From Mongoliibacter ruber (lineage in GTDB: Bacteria; Bacteroidota; Bacteroidia; Cytophagales; Cyclobacteriaceae), in NCBI RefSeq assembly GCF_003003005.1, contig NZ_PVTR01000007.1, positions 186,001 to 250,000 on the forward strand: a DNA stretch of 64,000 bases. The letters are read 5' to 3'. This document shows positions 45,301 through 52,497 of this stretch, piece by piece. Below the pieces are notes generated by a model, which saw nothing but the letters and a program-made list of their open reading frames with translations, had not been told where the DNA came from and ran no database searches. How positions within the stretch are numbered: the stretch's first letter is position 1; every line of letters starts with the position of its first letter. A program made the translations under genes and the position numbers.

Positions 45301-46850
45301 TCAATTTCCTGATTTAAGAAAGTTGTGGTATTATCCCAAGTGGCAAGATCCGAACCAAAGTCATCCCCGCTATACCTCAAAGCCATAGCAGAAGGTCCAC
45401 CATTGGAAGCACTTGAACCGATTTGAAGTTTGCTCAAATCCACCAATTTGTCCGGAGAAATATCAAATCCAAAGCTTAAGTAGGCGCCTTCAGCAGCATT
45501 CCAAGCCCTTGTGTTGATGGAATTGGCACCAGCATTGGCAATCAAACCGGGACCTCTTTCAAAATTTTTGGCAAGAACACCATCGCTTAGCGATAGGCCT
45601 TCAGTAGCCTCTTGGTTTCCAGGCTCTCCAGCAAAGTTCCACTCAATGAATTTCTCTGGTTCTGCTGGAGGAATGACCTCAGACTCTGCTAGGGATCCTG
45701 TAAACTGTACAGGAATCGAAACGCCTTCTTCAAAAAGGTTCGCTACCCGCAATGTCCCGCCTGAAGCGAGCGTTCCGCCATTTGCCGATATATTGCTGAT
45801 GACTAAGATTCTGAATCTCACAGAACCTGTCAAAGCGGGCAATTCTGAAAGGTCTAGTCTCAAGTTGCTGAAGGTTATACCTGAATTTGACCAAGTGATC
45901 AAATCAGATTCAAAGTTGTCAAGACTATACCTCAGTGCCAAATCACCTGGTCCTGTATTGGAAGACCTTGTGGCAATTAGTAATTCCGCCATTTTGGCCT
46001 CAAATCCTTCATCTACCGTCAATCCAAACTCGAAATACGCGTTTTCACCAATACTCCAATTGCTTCCACTTATGGAATTTAAGGCGTTCGTTGGGTTGAT
46101 ATCACTTCCTCTGATGAAATCCAATGCAGTGATATTGATGCTTCCCTCGCCCTCAGTAGAGGCTTGATCTCCCGGTTCACCACTGAAGTCCCAAAGTCCT
46201 AAAGTGGTTGGTTCAGGCTCAGGAACTACCTCTCCAATCGGAGTACCTTCGATCAGTATGTCGTCTATTCTGTTGGTTCCACCGAAGGCAATGATGCCAC
46301 CATTGACACTTACATTAGAAGTGGCTATCCATCTGATGAAAAGTTCAGCTTGATTGGAAGCAGCAGCTGGAATCGCCAAAGAGGCTACGGTGCCTGTAAC
46401 AAAATTGTTAGCAACATCAAAGCTGCTTTCAGGTATAGTGGTCCAATTTGTACCATCCAAACTATAATCAATCCTGAATTCTTTGGGTCCAGTATTCGAG
46501 CTTTGTTGTTTACTCGATACACTGAGGTTTTCGAAGTCAAGTGTATTGACTTTTACTTGCCAATATTTTTCAGTTGTCGCAGCGTCCTGCCAGCCATTAG
46601 AGTTTTTGGCAAAAGTACCCGAACCGCCTGTTCCTTGCACATATGTTGTGAAGTTGATGTTTACAGGGTTGATGATTTGGGCATTTTCACCCGTGTTGTT
46701 TGCGTTGCCGAGATCGGCAAATTCTCGTTCTGAGACTTCAATAGCATCAAAAGTCCAACCTGCAATGACCTCTGTTTGTGCATTGACCTGCACAAAGAGT
46801 AACATTAACAGCTGGAACAAGAGCACCATTTTAGGTAGAGTTTGTTTCAT
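42321..46850 (-). CDS. Large secreted endonuclease/exonuclease/phosphatase-family nuclease with T9SS sorting domain
   Basis: A 1509-residue secreted protein. After the signal peptide (ending VNAQ) come three related modules of about 175 residues (roughly 25-210, 215-395, 400-580) sharing SSNTGP or NGGPSA, RYSLD and SNxSxNGG...GGTxR patterns. Choice-of-anchor and ASPM-like beta-sandwich domains follow. The catalytic EEP domain (about 1015-1285) starts FDVVNWNIEWFG, has YAFQEI with the metal Glu, LVNIHARS, ILGDYNDDLDE and TSDHLAV. Ig-like segments and a C-terminal type A sorting domain (RIFPNPANRLVNISL...GMYLIVITDQSGQ) send it through the type IX system to the cell surface. It probably degrades extracellular DNA for phosphate or carbon. 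Confidence 0.92.
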   Translation of the reverse strand: MKQTLPKMVLLFQLLMLLFVQVNAQTEVIAGWTFDAIEVSEREFADLGNANNTGENAQIINPVNINFTTYVQGTGGSGTFAKNSNGWQDAATTEKYWQVKVNTLDFENLSVSSKQQSSNTGPKEFRIDYSLDGTNWTTIPESSFDVANNFVTGTVASLAIPAAASNQAELFIRWIATSNVSVNGGIIAFGGTNRIDDILIEGTPIGEVVPEPEPTTLGLWDFSGEPGDQASTEGEGSINITALDFIRGSDINPTNALNSISGSNWSIGENAYFEFGLTVDEGFEAKMAELLIATRSSNTGPGDLALRYSLDNFESDLITWSNSGITFSNLRLDLSELPALTGSVRFRILVISNISANGGTLASGGTLRVANLFEEGVSIPVQFTGSLAESEVIPPAEPEKFIEWNFAGEPGNQEATEGLSLSDGVLAKNFERGPGLIANAGANSINTRAWNAAEGAYLSFGFDISPDKLVDLSKLQIGSSASNGGPSAMALRYSGDDFGSDLATWDNTTTFLNQEIDLSQLSNLSGEVEFRIVSTSNTAVNGNTLGAAGTFRITNFFPGNSPVNFFGVVKDAEGVLIPTVTIEPTTLDFGLFRIDEIPSILQYQLNAAKLVGDVVVSTTAPFGLSLDGENFVESLVLTPSQLEAAVSIFVQFASDDAGVFQTVISHTTEGRQPVQLNVSATAFDPFNISENFNEACSQGLPTGWSAISVLGDQEWACTTFGRAGTTPTASAPFGLQINGFAAGSARLNEDWLITPAYDLTGFNIPLLSFYSRVAFNGPRLKLLISTDYVEGDPDSGNWTELEDRFANGDQWSFSGELDLSAYLDQSIRLAFVYSSSTEEGAARWTLDDFELRSSDQPAAPFFSNSIGNIDYFHFGIVPAGTVSTETRTFSFTLSNPVAPLTIDNGAVGGFEFSKDGVTFSPNLSYSIEELAGTKTVTVRFAPSSEGAFSGPITFESGDINVKRGYLSGATLAKEKTFDVVNWNIEWFGSAGNGPSNLDLQLQNVKTLIEDLDADVYAFQEITGSQKLDELIEALEDYEGIVSPAVSLGPDNFETAQKLVFLYKKSTVEPIKTRVLLEGVQASDLLDYPSPPDRFWASGRLPFLLEVKTNIDGVQQKFNLVNIHARSNGGGESAGNPRYAMRRYDVNVLKDSLDAYYPDVPLIILGDYNDDLDETVADQTAPTVNTSETSFINYINDPENYTPVTISLSNAGLRSFPSFENVIDHVIISNELNDNWLVNSERLVVPFDLIPNYLNTTSDHLAVKTRFTVSCDIDLPLIIGENELCFESGSTELQLLGGNFTGVLFWETSTDGQAWDLVEGSEGLNSLEINELSSNRQFRAVVETNLCISTTESFEVVVRELPEPFILFERGKLATIEGPYTFTWYKNEQVIQSGSDNTVRIAGAGDYRVEIQDELGCLRSSDTIKFPIRPTRVNVRIFPNPANRLVNISLRSAEGLHNVELRSAFGALIASELSADGFVQFDVTNLSKGMYLIVITDQSGQRQIERLVIK

Positions 46851-47168
46851 ACTTTTTAATTTGTGATGGAATGAATTGCAGTTTTACATATATAAAATGC
46901 CACTAAATCTACGTTATTGCTTTCAAAAAATTCAGAATTTTATTGTTATTGAATTGTTAAAAATTAGTGTGTTTAAAACTTTATATTGATTTTGGTTAAA
47001 AAGTTAAACAATTATTATCAAATCAATCATTTAAAACAATTAAAAACCAATACATTACCAATCGTTTAAAAATGTAAATATAAAGTATTGTAAGAGGTGA
47101 AAAGTAAGGTTTTGAATGTCAATACAGCTTTTGTGTAAATAAATGGATATTTAAGCCTAAAATTAATT
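46851..47168. other. Very AT-rich intergenic region, 318 bases
   Basis: No gene or stable hairpin is visible. The run from about 46960 to 47100 is almost only A and T with few G or C and includes repeated TTAAA/TTTAAAA tracts. It must contain the promoter of the secreted nuclease and the transcript end of the YdeI-like gene, but no boxes stand out. Confidence 0.5.
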
Positions 47169-47690
47169 TTACTGCTTGTTTATGTTGTTAAAAAATTTGA
47201 TTTTTTCATTCAGTTTTTTGAAATCCAATTGACCTTTTACTTCTTTTAGATGTGAAAGAATTGCAAGTGCTTTGTTGATTCTAGAATCTAAGTTTTTCAC
47301 TTTACCGACAAGGTAAATAAGACTTCTCTGCTTTCCTTTGGTCAACTGATGGAAATACTGAGCCCCTTCTTCATCTTGGTTCAACATGATATTTAGTTCT
47401 TCAGGCATGAAATATCCATATTCAGACCTATCTTTTTCCAAGGTTACACGTATTTTGTCATTTTCACTGATATTGAACTTTACGCATTGGTTTTTATTCA
47501 ATAAAAAAAACCAATAATCTTTAGTCTTCATCAAGGCAGCATGACTTGGTTCATTTTCATTGATCTGGAAAATGATCCTTCTATTATCAGCTTCGATCAG
47601 TTCCATTGCAGTAGCATCAGGGACTGGCACATGAAAGTGCCATAGAGCTGAATTGAAATTTTCCAATGTAGATTCAAATATGTATTTCAT
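47169..47690 (-). CDS. YdeI/OmpD-associated family protein with DUF1905-like N-terminus
   Basis: A 173-residue protein. The first about 100 residues (FNSALWHFHVPVPDATAMELIEADNRRIIFQINENEPSHAALM) fit DUF1905, and the C-terminal part (MNQDEEGAQYFHQLTKGKQRSLIYLVGKVKNLDSRINKALAILSHL) fits the bacteriocin-protection YdeI/OmdA domain that follows it in many Bacteroidota proteins. E. coli-type relatives were linked to antimicrobial peptide resistance, but the biochemical role is unknown. It is followed downstream by nothing on its strand for over 300 bases; upstream lies the Hc1-like gene with its own terminator between. Confidence 0.8.
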   Translation of the reverse strand: MKYIFESTLENFNSALWHFHVPVPDATAMELIEADNRRIIFQINENEPSHAALMKTKDYWFFLLNKNQCVKFNISENDKIRVTLEKDRSEYGYFMPEELNIMLNQDEEGAQYFHQLTKGKQRSLIYLVGKVKNLDSRINKALAILSHLKEVKGQLDFKKLNEKIKFFNNINKQ

Positions 47691-47720
47691 TCCGGTAAAG
47701 TAGGAATAGATGTTAGACAG

Positions 47721-47755
47721 TAAAAAAAAACCACTGCATTATCAATTGCAGTGGT
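47721..47755 (-). terminator. Rho-independent terminator of the Hc1-like gene
   Basis: ACCACTGCA (47730-47738) and TGCAGTGGT (47747-47755) make a perfect 9-bp stem with an 8-base loop, followed on the minus strand by nine T (complement of 47722-47730), 30 bases after the stop. Confidence 0.92.
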
Positions 47756-47784
47756 AAATTTCTTTTCTAGAGTGTAAAGAATTG

Positions 47785-47964
47785 TTATTTTTTTGAGTTT
47801 TTGATTTCAGTAACTTCATTTCTGATGTCCTGAGCCATTTTTTTAAGGTTGTTCATTCCGTTTCTTACCCTTGTGCCGGCTGCTTTGTTACCTTGCTCAT
47901 AAAATTTTTTGAAATCAGCTTCCAATTCGGAAACCTGTGCAACTACTTCTTCAAATCTGCTCAT
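47785..47964 (-). CDS. Histone H1-like (Hc1 family) DNA-binding protein
   Basis: A 59-residue protein starting MSRFEEVVAQVSELEADFKK and ending with lysines. The central part KFYEQGNKAAGTRVRNGMNNLKKMAQDIRNEV is the hallmark of the small Hc1/histone-H1-like family found throughout Bacteroidota and in Chlamydia Hc1. It is predicted as a helical hairpin rather than a long basic tail. The family is taken to be nucleoid-associated, but direct evidence in Bacteroidota is scarce. The gene is monocistronic with a strong terminator, which fits a highly expressed small protein. The ATG at 47964 gives the usual family length. Confidence 0.9.
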   Translation of the reverse strand: MSRFEEVVAQVSELEADFKKFYEQGNKAAGTRVRNGMNNLKKMAQDIRNEVTEIKNSKK

Positions 47965-48209
47965 AAATAATAAGTTTTGGGTTGAAATTAAAATTAAGAA
48001 TTCAAGATATACAGAATTGCCAATTACACGAACTTGAAAAGGTTTATTTTTTCAAAAAATTGGACTTTTCCTTAAAATTAACCTATAAATAGCTATTTGC
48101 GACATTTAGAGCGATAAATAGCCTATTTAAAAGCTTAATACAAGGTTAATTTTTAGGTAATCGATATGCATCGCTTTTGCACTATTTTTAAAATAAAAAC
48201 CAATCAATT

Positions 48210-49772
48210 ATGAAAAAAATCTTACTTGGTATTTATGTATTTTTCCTTGCCAATGCCCTACAGGCTCAATTTGTCACAGGAATTGTATATGAAGACGGCA
48301 ACCAAAACGGCAAAAAAGAAAGAAGGGAAAAAGGAATAGCAGGTGTTGCTGTTTCCAATGGTCAAGAAGTGGTCTTGACGGATGATTCTGGTAAATATGA
48401 GCTTCCTATATCTGATGATCAGGTGATTTTTGTAATCAAACCATCCGCTTACAATCTGCCAGTTGACGAAAATAACCTTCCCCAGTTTTTTTATATCCAC
48501 AAGCCGTCAGGTTCTCCGGCAACTTATCAGTTTCCAGGTGTAGCACCTACCGGAGATCTTCCAAAATCGGTGGACTTTGGTTTGTTACCTGGTGATGAAA
48601 AAAATAAGTTTACTGCATTGATATTTGGAGATCCCCAGCCATATTCAGAAGAACAATTGGGCTTTTTTGATAGGGGAGTAGTGTCTGAGGTAGTAGGAAT
48701 TGAAGGGGTGGATTTTGGGATTTCTTTAGGAGATATAGTAGGAGATGACCCTGATCTTTTTCAGCCCTATGCAAAAGTTATCAGTAAAGTTGGAGTTCCT
48801 TGGTATTCTGTCATGGGCAATCATGACATGAACTTTGATGCAAAAAGTGATGAACTTTCCGATGAAAGCTTTACCGCAAATTTTGGCCCTGCTACATATG
48901 CCTTCAACCATGGGGAGGTACATTTTATCGTATTGGAGAACATTCTTTATCCAGATCCCAGAGATGGATTAGGATATTGGGGCGGCTTTAGACCTGATCA
49001 AATGGCATTTATTGAAAATAACTTGAAAACAGTTCCTAAGGACAAGCTCATTGTGCTGTTTATGCATATACCGCTTTTTGAAGAGGGTGATAGTTTCAGA
49101 GATGCTGATAGGGAAAAACTTTTCGAATTGCTTTCTGATTTTCCCTATACAGTTTCGCTATCCGCCCACACGCATTACATGAAGCAGACATTTTTTGGAA
49201 AAGAAGATGGGTATCAACAAGCAAAACCTCATCACCATTTCAATATTGGTACTCCATCTGGAGATTGGTATTCCGGAGAGATGGTTGAAATGGGCGTTCC
49301 TGCTTCTACGATGAGAGATGGCTCACCCAATGGCTATGTGTTTATGGATTTTGACGGCACAGATTACATAGCAAGATATAAGCCAGCCAAAAGAGCTTCC
49401 GATTATCAGATTGAGATCTTTGCGCCCAAAGTATTGAAAAAAGGAGTAAGGACTTCGGCAGCTTTCTTTGCCAATTTCTTTACGGGTACCAAAGATGATG
49501 TGGTCAAATTAAGAATCAACAAGGGCGAGTGGAAGGAGATGTACAATATTGAAGATTACGATCCTTCCTATTTGGTCAATATGTTCAGGTGGGATACTTC
49601 AGATAAGCCTGTGGAAGGCAGACGTCCATCTTCCCCGGTAAGAACTGACCATTTGTGGCGCATTGGAATTCCTTCGGACTTGCCAACAGGCGAGCATTCA
49701 ATTGAAGTAATGGCGGAAGATATGTATGGCAATACCCATAAGGCTGAAAAAAAGTTCAGGGTTGTCGAGTAA
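48210..49772 (+). CDS. Secreted calcineurin-like metallophosphoesterase with N- and C-terminal beta domains
   Basis: A 520-residue exported protein with signal peptide MKKILLGIYVFFLANALQAQ. Residues about 25-125 form an SdrD-type/carboxypeptidase-regulatory-like beta domain (YEDGNQNGKKERREKGIAGVAV...TDDSGKYEL). The metallophosphoesterase core (about 130-365) has GDPQP, SLGDIVGDD, MGNHDMNFD, FMHIPL and LSAHTHYMKQ, giving all metal ligands with the first Asp-x-His replaced by Asp-x-Gln. A C-terminal beta domain follows. Such proteins act on phosphate esters or nucleotides in the periplasm; together with the nearby secreted nuclease this could serve phosphate scavenging, which is inference. Confidence 0.9.
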   Translation: MKKILLGIYVFFLANALQAQFVTGIVYEDGNQNGKKERREKGIAGVAVSNGQEVVLTDDSGKYELPISDDQVIFVIKPSAYNLPVDENNLPQFFYIHKPSGSPATYQFPGVAPTGDLPKSVDFGLLPGDEKNKFTALIFGDPQPYSEEQLGFFDRGVVSEVVGIEGVDFGISLGDIVGDDPDLFQPYAKVISKVGVPWYSVMGNHDMNFDAKSDELSDESFTANFGPATYAFNHGEVHFIVLENILYPDPRDGLGYWGGFRPDQMAFIENNLKTVPKDKLIVLFMHIPLFEEGDSFRDADREKLFELLSDFPYTVSLSAHTHYMKQTFFGKEDGYQQAKPHHHFNIGTPSGDWYSGEMVEMGVPASTMRDGSPNGYVFMDFDGTDYIARYKPAKRASDYQIEIFAPKVLKKGVRTSAAFFANFFTGTKDDVVKLRINKGEWKEMYNIEDYDPSYLVNMFRWDTSDKPVEGRRPSSPVRTDHLWRIGIPSDLPTGEHSIEVMAEDMYGNTHKAEKKFRVVE

Positions 49773-49800
49773 TCGATCGGAACAGAACAGTAATTAACCA

Positions 49801-49828
49801 AAAAAACCACTCGAGTGAGTGGTTTTTT
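49801..49828. terminator. Bidirectional Rho-independent terminator
   Basis: AAAAAACCACTC (49801-49812) pairs perfectly with GAGTGGTTTTTT (49817-49828) across a 4-base loop. It serves the metallophosphoesterase on the plus strand and tRNA-Gln on the minus strand, which ends only 4 bases away. Confidence 0.93.
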
Positions 49829-49831
49829 ATG

Positions 49832-49904
49832 TTGACCGACTAGGGCTCGAACCTAGACTCTTCTGGACCAAAACCAGACGTGTTGCCAGTTACACCATCG
49901 GTCA
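49832..49904 (-). tRNA. tRNA-Gln (anticodon UUG)
   Basis: The minus strand reads TGACCGA at the 5' end (complement of 49898-49904), pairing with TCGGTCA (complement of 49833-49839). The D arm is GTGT...ACAC, the anticodon stem is TCTGG/CCAGA around TTTTGGT with anticodon TTG, and the T arm is TCTAG-GTTCGAG-CCTAG. The discriminator is A at 49832; CCA is not encoded (the next bases read CA then A/T). It reads CAA glutamine codons. Confidence 0.95.
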
Positions 49905-50034
49905 ATTTTTATTTTAAATTCCCTTCGTTTTCTTAAGGTGTCACAAATGTAGGTGGACTTTCTTTTTTATGCAAATTTGCCTCAAAAGAATTTGCCCTAA
50001 TCCAGCTAAAGTTCTAAATCTCAATCTGAAAAAT

Positions 50035-50673
50035 TTAAATTGACTGAAGAATTAAGAGAATTGCGATAAAATGAAAGACAGTTCCAGTCAAAACGAACAA
50101 GTGCCAAATGGTATGTGCAAATCGCATTGCGGGCCTTGTGTAGAATATTGTGCCCAGGGTATAGCTAATTCCACCTGCTGCTATTAGACCGAGAATGGAG
50201 GGGTCTAGATTAGAGTATAGCGGTTTAACAAGAAAGATAGCCATCCAACCCATACCCAAATACAGGATAAGGGAAGCTTTTTTGAATCTATGGGTAAAGA
50301 AGATTTTAAATATTAAACCAAAGAGTGCTAAGCCCCATACGATACCGAAGAAAATCCAACCTAATGTGCCCCCAATAGTCAATAATAGAAAAGGAGTGTA
50401 TGTACCAGCTATCAACAGGTAAATGCCGATATGGTCAAAAGTACGCAGCCACGATTTGATCTTTTCTTCTTGTATGGCATGATACAATGTAGAGAAGGTA
50501 TAAAGGAACAATATAGAGGCTCCAAAAACACTCGAACTGACGATTTCAATGGTACTCCCATTGAGAATAGAGAATGTTACCAAAAGAGAAATGGCTACTA
50601 TACTGAATAATATTCCAAATCCATGAGTAATGCTGTTGGCAAATTCTTCTTTAAGGCTTTGTTTTCTTTCCAT
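50035..50673 (-). CDS. Hemolysin III / TrhA (PAQR superfamily) membrane protein
   Basis: A 212-residue protein with seven hydrophobic segments. The N-terminus EEFANSITHGFGILFSIVAI, the segment STLYHAIQEEKIKSWLRTFDHIGIYLLIAGTYTPF and the C-terminal MRFAHTIWHLFVLTGTVFHFIAI carry the conserved His/Asp/Ser residues of the hemolysin III family, which form a metal site in PAQR proteins. In Bacillus the relative (TrhA/YqfA-like) affects membrane energetics and fluidity; haemolysis is not a general property. Single gene between tRNA-Gln and a small unknown gene. Confidence 0.92.
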   Translation of the reverse strand: MERKQSLKEEFANSITHGFGILFSIVAISLLVTFSILNGSTIEIVSSSVFGASILFLYTFSTLYHAIQEEKIKSWLRTFDHIGIYLLIAGTYTPFLLLTIGGTLGWIFFGIVWGLALFGLIFKIFFTHRFKKASLILYLGMGWMAIFLVKPLYSNLDPSILGLIAAGGISYTLGTIFYTRPAMRFAHTIWHLFVLTGTVFHFIAILLILQSI

Positions 50674-50923
50674 CTTTGAAGTTATGATTCAAAATTAAAC
50701 CTATATATCAACTTTTAGCACTTACTGTTTGTGATTTTTTTGGTTCCTGTTCATAGCTGTGAAGAGTTTAGATTATTTTGTTTGACAATGTCCAACGAAA
50801 TCGATTGTTTGTTAAATATATGTCACTAATCATCTGATTATATTGTAATTATGAAAAAAAATGCATTGTTTTGTTCAGATTTTGAAAAATAGACATTTAA
50901 TTTCAAACCAAACTTATAATATC

Positions 50924-51172
50924 ATGTCAGTGAAAATTTCAGAAAAAACGATTGTTTCTACTCTTGAAAAACTAGAAAAACTAAAGTTAGACGAAAAACT
51001 TCATTCAGAATTGTCTTGGTGCTGGAACAGCTACCTTTCCGACAACAATCCTGTAGGAGTAATTGCCAAGAGTAAACTAGCTCTTGAACTTTTTAAAGCT
51101 AAAAGAGAAGAAAACAGCAGAGCGGTTGCCAAGAAATTGGTAGATGATCTTGAAAAAATTGCTTTGAACTAA
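50924..51172 (+). CDS. Small conserved-type protein of unknown function
   Basis: An 82-residue protein starting MSVKISEKTIVSTLEKLEKL at the ATG at 50924; the frame can be read upstream to 50861, but those 21 residues are not protein-like. It appears all-helical and charged, with the motif LHSELSWCWNSYLSDNNPVGVIAKSKLALELFKAKR in the middle and KKLVDDLEKI near the end. No membrane segment or signal peptide. I think similar proteins exist in Cytophagales but do not know a function. A strong terminator follows 6 bases after the stop, which supports that it is a real, expressed gene. Confidence 0.8.
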   Translation: MSVKISEKTIVSTLEKLEKLKLDEKLHSELSWCWNSYLSDNNPVGVIAKSKLALELFKAKREENSRAVAKKLVDDLEKIALN

Positions 51173-51178
51173 TTAAAC

Positions 51179-51210
51179 AAAAAAGGCTTTCGATTTCGAA
51201 AGCCTTTTTT
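51179..51210. terminator. Bidirectional Rho-independent terminator
   Basis: AAAAAAGGCTTTCG (51179-51192) pairs perfectly with CGAAAGCCTTTTTT (51197-51210) across the loop ATTT. It closes the small plus-strand gene and, from the other side, the ribosomal protein operon ending at 51231. Confidence 0.95.
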
Positions 51211-51230
51211 GTTATGATGTTATTATAAGC

Positions 51231-51674
51231 CTACTCAGCTACAACAACAAATTTCACTTTGCTGGTCACTTCTCTGTGAAGATCAATTTCAGCTTCGAAT
51301 TCACCTTCGCCACCTACTGGCATGTTGATAGCGATTTTCTTTCTATCGATTTCGATTCCTTTTTCAGAAAGTGCATCAGAAATCTGAAGCGTAGTCACTT
51401 TACCGAATATTTTTCCGGAGTCACCGATTTTAGCTTTAATCTCTAGCGTAGTTTGTTCAAGCTTAGCTGCCAATTCCTCAGCTGCTGTTTTGATTTTTTC
51501 AGCTTTGTGAGCTGCCTGCTTGATGTTTTCTGCTAAGATCCTTTTGTTAGAAGGAGTTGCCAACATGGCAAAACCCTGAGGAATTAGGTAATTTCTTCCA
51601 TAACCTGGCTTTACTTCCACCATGTCATTTTTATACCCAAGACCTTTTATGTCTGTTTTAAGAATAATTTCCAT
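51231..51674 (-). CDS. rplI: 50S ribosomal protein L9
   Basis: A 147-residue protein that begins MEIILKTDIKGLGYKNDMVEVKPGYGRNYLIPQGFA, the diagnostic N-terminal domain of L9, then a long connecting helix rich in Ala, Lys and Glu, and a C-terminal domain (GKIFGKVTTLQISDALSEKGIEIDRKKI) that reaches the neighbouring ribosome. It binds 23S rRNA near the base of the L1 stalk. Last gene of the rpsF-rpsR-rplI operon, 42 bases after rpsR, with a shared terminator downstream. Confidence 0.98.
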   Translation of the reverse strand: MEIILKTDIKGLGYKNDMVEVKPGYGRNYLIPQGFAMLATPSNKRILAENIKQAAHKAEKIKTAAEELAAKLEQTTLEIKAKIGDSGKIFGKVTTLQISDALSEKGIEIDRKKIAINMPVGGEGEFEAEIDLHREVTSKVKFVVVAE

Positions 51675-51716
51675 TGTTGTTCAATTTAAAATTTGAATGA
51701 TTCGAAGGTTGATGGC

Positions 51717-51968
51717 CTATTTCAAACCGTCAGTTACGAAAGGTAAAAGTGCCAAGTGTCTTGCTTTTTTAACGGCGTTAGCCACTTTTCTCTGGAATTT
51801 GGCAGAGTTTCCTGTCAGTCTTCTTGGAAGAATTTTTCCTTGCTCATTGACAAACTTCAAAAGGAAGTTAGGATCTTTGTAATCAATATACTTGATACCG
51901 TGCTTTTTGAATCTACAGTATTTCTTTCTGTTTTCGACTCTATTGATGGGTTCGTTTCTTAGTGTCAT
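51717..51968 (-). CDS. rpsR: 30S ribosomal protein S18
   Basis: An 83-residue protein with the signature [61 protein letters not shown] of S18, which pairs with S6 on the platform of the small subunit. The start ATG overlaps the stop of rpsF by ATGA, so translation is coupled. No priB or ssb gene is inserted between rpsF and rpsR, unlike in proteobacteria or Firmicutes. Confidence 0.98.
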   Translation of the reverse strand: MTLRNEPINRVENRKKYCRFKKHGIKYIDYKDPNFLLKFVNEQGKILPRRLTGNSAKFQRKVANAVKKARHLALLPFVTDGLK

Positions 51969-52336
51969 TTGGCTTGCTCCTCCTTAACTTCAGCTTTTTT
52001 GTTAAATTCACCTTTTCTTCTTCTTTCAGCATATACTATTGCATGCTTGTCAAGAACAGTAGTCAAGAAACGCATGATTTTCTCGTCTCTTCTTAGTTCT
52101 ACCTCTAATTTCTTGATCATTGATGGCTCAGCTTTGAACTCAAGCAATACGTAGAAACCGGTGCTTTTTTTCTGAATTGGATAGGCCATTTTCTTAAGAC
52201 CCCAATTTTCAACATTAATGACTTCTGCCCCCTCTTTTTTCAACAAGTCTACAAACTTGTCTACGGTATCCTTCATCTGAACATCAGACAAAACGGGAGT
52301 TAGTATGAATACCGTTTCATAATTCTTCTGGAACAT
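51965..52336 (-). CDS. rpsF: 30S ribosomal protein S6
   Basis: A 123-residue protein. [66 protein letters not shown] is the conserved S6 ferredoxin-like fold, with [17 protein letters not shown] near the end of the core and a charged C-terminal tail. It is the first gene of the operon; the promoter should lie in 52337-52494, but I see no clear boxes there. Confidence 0.98.
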   Translation of the reverse strand: MFQKNYETVFILTPVLSDVQMKDTVDKFVDLLKKEGAEVINVENWGLKKMAYPIQKKSTGFYVLLEFKAEPSMIKKLEVELRRDEKIMRFLTTVLDKHAIVYAERRRKGEFNKKAEVKEEQAK

Positions 52337-52471
52337 AATTTAATTGTTTATCTGTACTTGAATTAAACAGACCGCAAAAGTAGAAGATTATTCGGTTTAT
52401 TACAAGTTGAGTTTGAAAAATATGGTGGCAATTGTATTGCTTCCATAAAGATTTTGCATATGAAGGCAATT

Positions 52472-52497
52472 AAAAAAAGACCCGAAGGCCTTTTTTA
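52472..52497 (-). terminator. Terminator overlapping the stop of the coiled-coil protein gene
   Basis: A stem with one mismatch (about 52473-52482 with 52487-52496, loop CGAA) overlaps the stop codon at 52495-52497, with A/T tracts forming the lower stem and the T-run on the minus strand. Confidence 0.5.
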
